From contig WTBR01000214.1 in the NCBI GenBank assembly GCA_013138975.1, positions 1 through 33,767 of the forward strand: a DNA stretch of 33,767 nucleotides, read 5' to 3'. Both the position numbers and the translations under genes were made by a program. Positions 31,179 to 33,767 of the stretch are shown here, piece by piece. The stretch is from Bacteroidales bacterium. Its GTDB lineage: Bacteria > Bacteroidota > Bacteroidia > Bacteroidales > UBA12077. Below the pieces are notes generated by a model, which saw only the letters and a program-made list of their open reading frames with translations, was not told where the DNA came from and did not search any database. Numbering within the stretch: position 1 is the first letter of the stretch; every line of letters starts with the position of its first letter.

Positions 31179-31208
31179 TTGTAAACTTGTTATAATTATC
31201 TAGCTTTA
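31179..31208 (+). promoter_or_regulatory. Predicted promoter (TTG-N19-TAGCTTTA)
   Basis: TTG (31179-31181), 19 nt, TAGCTTTA (31201-31208), matching the Bacteroidota consensus at all but the last base. Transcription would start close to the ATG at 31216, so the transcript may be leaderless or use the in-frame ATG at 31225. Confidence 0.55.
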
Positions 31209-31215
31209 TACATAA

Positions 31216-31818
31216 ATGAATAAAATGAAAAGGATATCTGTTTTTTGTGGATCTAGTTCCGGAAATTCAATAAAATATAAAAATACAGCACAAAAATTAG
31301 CGACATATTTAGCTGAAAATAATTTAACATTGGTTTATGGTGGTGCGTATGTTGGCTTGATGGGAGAGATGGCAAATGTTGCATTAGCAAAAGGAGGAAA
31401 AGTTATTGGAATTATTCCAAAACACTTACAGGATAGAGAAGTTGCTCATACTAATCTAACCGAGTTACGAGTGGTAGAAACAATGCATCAAAGAAAGAAA
31501 ATGATGGAAGAAATTTCAGATGCTTTTATTGCATTACCGGGCGGACTTGGTACCACAGAAGAAATTTTTGAGATGCTTACTTGGGCTCAATTAAATTTGC
31601 ATAAAAAGCCCTGTGCTTTTGTGAATGTAAATGGATATTTTAATTTTTTATTAAGTTTTCTTGATAATATGGTAAAAGAAGGTTTCCTGGAAAAAGAATA
31701 TCGCGATATGATTATTGTTGCTGATGATATTGAATCTGTTTTTGATCAATTTAAGGCTTATGTACATCCAATAATTGATAAGGCTAAAATTGCATTAGGG
31801 AAACTAAATAATAAATAA
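31216..31818 (+). CDS. LOG-family protein (nucleotide phosphoribohydrolase type)
   Basis: 200 residues, a Rossmann-fold protein of the LOG/TIGR00730 group. These enzymes release the base from nucleoside 5'-monophosphates (cytokinin-activating LOG in plants; purine nucleotide hydrolysis in bacteria). The N-terminus RISVFCGSSSG and VYGGAYVGLMGEMA (about 40-53) are typical, and the catalytic motif PGGLGTTEE is complete at 108-116. The length is usual for the family. A second ATG at 31225 is possible given the promoter position. Stand-alone gene. Confidence 0.93.
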   Translation: MNKMKRISVFCGSSSGNSIKYKNTAQKLATYLAENNLTLVYGGAYVGLMGEMANVALAKGGKVIGIIPKHLQDREVAHTNLTELRVVETMHQRKKMMEEISDAFIALPGGLGTTEEIFEMLTWAQLNLHKKPCAFVNVNGYFNFLLSFLDNMVKEGFLEKEYRDMIIVADDIESVFDQFKAYVHPIIDKAKIALGKLNNK

Positions 31819-31907
31819 GACTATGAGTATAAATGAAGTCTTATTAGTTCATTTTCAACAATCATGGGTTTTAAATCAGAGAATAAGGCTTTCCCTAAGT
31901 ATTATTG

Positions 31908-32015
31908 AAGGTGCCCAATAAGTCATAAAGTTGTCAATACTTCGACAAGCTCAGTATGACAACTTTCAGTTAATCAGTTTGTCACACTAGCTTTTTTGAC
32001 AGCTCCTTTTTTTTG
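31908..32015. repeat. Decayed copy of the 31010-31141 element
   Basis: Shares GTGCCCAATAAG / CTTTTTTGACAGCTCC-type arms and the inner ACTTCGACAAGCTCAGTATG, but the pairing is broken by several changes. Confidence 0.6.
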
Positions 32016-32056
32016 TTATCTAAAAACCCTAACTTAAATATCAGGCTTGTTGAAAG

Positions 32057-32180
32057 CCAAATATTTACACATTTGCTTATTTTAATAGTTCGTTTCATTT
32101 TTGTATAAGTTTGTAATTAAGAACTTTGGCAAAGTTTACTTATTTTAATCATATAGCTAATTACCAACAATTTGACCGTT
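32057..32180 (+). repeat. CTTTGGCAAAG-type repeat, copy A
   Basis: CCAAATATTTACACATTTGC to ATTTGACCGTTT matches 32409-32535 closely in the same orientation. The whole gap 31819-32930 is built from such repeats and holds no credible gene. Confidence 0.75.
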
Positions 32181-32408
32181 TATTTCTTCAAAAAATAATT
32201 CAATTTAGTTAAATAGTCGTGCCACGAATTCTCTTCAGAAAGAGCAGAACCTTATTGTTACTGTATAACAGCTATTAACAGATTTGCTTAATAATTATAA
32301 AATTCGTTGTACGACTTGCTAATGATCTAAGCAAAAAATAATTCAAATTTTTTATAGGTCATTTTGAGATTTAATCGGTATTAGTTTTAAATAGTGTACC
32401 TGATTAGT

Positions 32409-32577
32409 TACCAAATATTTACACGTTTACTTATATTAATAGTTTGTTGCATTTTTGTATTAGTTTGAAATTAAGAACTTTGGCAAAGTTAGCTCAATTT
32501 AATCATACGGCTAATTATCAGTAGTTTGACTGCTTGTAAAATTCAACTTTGCCAAAGATTAACAAAGTATTGTTATT
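32409..32577 (+). repeat. CTTTGGCAAAG-type repeat, copy B (bounded by inverted repeats)
   Basis: After the same lead as copy A, the core from AAGAACTTTGGCAAAGTT (32473) to AACTTTGCCAAAG (about 32544-32556) is flanked by inverted repeats. It is the inverse of the ends of 19181-19466. Confidence 0.75.
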
Positions 32578-32716
32578 TTGAGTTTACATTAGAATAAAAT
32601 TAATTAACCCTACCCAAATAACGTTATTATTATAAGGAATTATTTATTCGTTTTTCCTCTTGTTTTTTTCTAATTTGAAATCTACTTAAAATTTAATAAC
32701 TTGTAAAAAGTATCTT

Positions 32717-32909
32717 ATACCAAACAAACACCAAAATGACCGATATAATTCGTTTCTTTTTCACTTATATTTCTTCAAAAAATAAAACCGTAGCTATACT
32801 TCGACAAAGCTCAGCACGGGCGGCTATGCTTGGATTTTTTGAATCATCTAAGCAAAAAATAATTCAAATTATTTATAGGTCATATTGAAATTTAATTGGT
32901 ATTATGTAA
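32717..32909 (+). repeat. Direct repeat upstream of the cytidylate-kinase-like gene
   Basis: ATACCAAACAAACACCAAAA to CTAAGCAAAAAATAATTCA matches 33642-33767 on the other side of the gene. It carries an extra 24-base piece with ACTTCGACAAAGCTCAGC (about 32797-32820). Its tail (32847-32909) is also present at about 32328-32392. Confidence 0.8.
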
Positions 32910-32930
32910 AATCATCAAAAATATACGGTT

Positions 32931-33620
32931 ATGGCTAATATCCTGCTTAAATATTTAGAACAAAGATATAAACATGTTTCTCCACCCGATGTTGATTCTC
33001 TAGGCCCTGTTATAACTATTTCTCGTGATTTTGGTTGCCCGGCAAATATATGCGCATCAGATTTGGCTGATTTATTATTAGAAGTAGAAAGTAATTATAA
33101 GGAACCGTGGAAATTAATAAGTAAAGAGATATTAGAACGAGCATCAAAAGAATTAGGATTGTCTCCTGAAAAAATTGAGTTTATTTTTAAATTTCAAAAA
33201 AGGAGTACTGTTGATGAAGTTCTTGAAGCCTTATCAAGTAAGTACTATAAAAGTGAAAGAAAAATTCGAAATACTATAAAAGAAGTTATCCGTTCGATTG
33301 GAGAACAAGGACGAGTTATTATTGTGGGTATGGCTGGATCGGTGATTTTACAGGATATTCCAAAATCATTACATGTTAAGTTAATTGCTCCAATGGATTA
33401 TAGGATAGAGGGTGTAAGGCGACGACATGAAATTTCGAAGACTGAAGCACGAAAATTAATAGACGATATGGATAAAAAACGCTCGTTATTAAGAAGAGAA
33501 TTTGCAGGTAAAGACATTCATAATGTTGATTATGATATAATTTTTAATTGTGAGAAACTTAAAATAGAAGATATTGTAAGCTTAATAGCAAAAGCTGCAG
33601 AAGATCGCGAAATGATATAG
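32931..33620 (+). CDS. Cytidylate-kinase-like family protein
   Basis: 229 residues resembling the Cytidylate_kin2 group of P-loop nucleoside-monophosphate kinase relatives. After about 24 residues comes GPVITISRDFGCPANICASD, where the family usually has a Gly-rich P-loop following 'TISR'. Here the loop is FGCPAN, with no GK(S/T), so nucleotide binding may be altered. The helical middle (about 60-115) and VIIVGMAGSVIL (about 124-135), the segment IEGVRRRHEISKTEARKLID and the R-rich lid-like region fit the family. Substrate is unknown. It is flanked by direct repeats; the start ATG is the first in frame. Confidence 0.8.
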   Translation: MANILLKYLEQRYKHVSPPDVDSLGPVITISRDFGCPANICASDLADLLLEVESNYKEPWKLISKEILERASKELGLSPEKIEFIFKFQKRSTVDEVLEALSSKYYKSERKIRNTIKEVIRSIGEQGRVIIVGMAGSVILQDIPKSLHVKLIAPMDYRIEGVRRRHEISKTEARKLIDDMDKKRSLLRREFAGKDIHNVDYDIIFNCEKLKIEDIVSLIAKAAEDREMI

Positions 33621-33641
33621 TTTTATATTGATTAAAAAGCA

Positions 33642-33767
33642 ATACCAACTAAACACCAAAATGAGCTATATAATTCGTTTCTTTTTCACTTATATTTCTT
33701 CAAAAAATAAAACCGTAACTACTGCTATGCTTGTATTTTTTGAATCATCTAAGCAAAAAATAATTCA
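33642..33767 (+). repeat. Direct repeat downstream of the cytidylate-kinase-like gene (runs off the window)
   Basis: Same sequence order as 32717-32866 without the 24-base insert. It continues to the window end. Confidence 0.8.

Overview
The window is AT-rich DNA from a member of the Bacteroidota, probably a marine Bacteroidales/Marinilabiliales-type organism. This rests on a GldH-like lipoprotein, the Bacteroidota-type PurF paralogue, promoters of the form TTG-N19/20-TAnnTTTG, and many short intergenic repeats with a 'cttcgacaggctcag' core. No rRNA or tRNA gene was found. The taxon is an inference.

Layout. (1) 1-913: the 3' end of a group II intron (domains V and VI readable, ending near 170), then repeats and decayed sequence. 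(2) 914-5131: a 1405-residue multi-pass membrane protein with two extracytoplasmic regions and a cytoplasmic domain, function unknown. (3) 5665-15453: a type I restriction-modification locus in the order hsdM, a large KAP-type NTPase gene, hsdS, hsdR. A 178-bp inverted-repeat element lies before hsdS, and five 24-bp repeats sit in frame inside hsdM. (4) 15454-20698: small unknown membrane, exported and lipoprotein genes separated by repeat clusters. They include a 56-residue membrane protein gene one base upstream of a two-TM gene. (5) 20699-22449: a LysE-type exporter between direct repeats. (6) 22450-25422 (minus): a STAND (NB-ARC/TPR) gene and a small partner 3 nt downstream, a likely defence module. 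(7) 25663-33767: mostly housekeeping or accessory genes: an exported C69 dipeptidase, a cold-shock protein, a small membrane protein, a truncated SRPBCC gene next to a MITE, a PurF-like protein without the catalytic cysteine, a LOG-family protein and a cytidylate-kinase-like protein.

How it fits together. HsdM, HsdS and HsdR should form a complete type I enzyme. The KAP protein encoded between hsdM and hsdS carries a degenerate nuclease-like N-terminus, an EVE/PUA-like region and a membrane-anchored KAP ATPase, and may be an added defence arm. The STAND pair is a second, independent defence candidate. The gaps are unusually rich in short repeats: 33-bp palindromes, elements with terminal inverted repeats, and direct repeats flanking single genes. 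Several of these touch coding sequence: an in-frame repeat in hsdM, a repeat-supplied stop codon in the STAND partner, and a truncated SRPBCC gene. Assignments come from reading motifs by eye; no database search was run.
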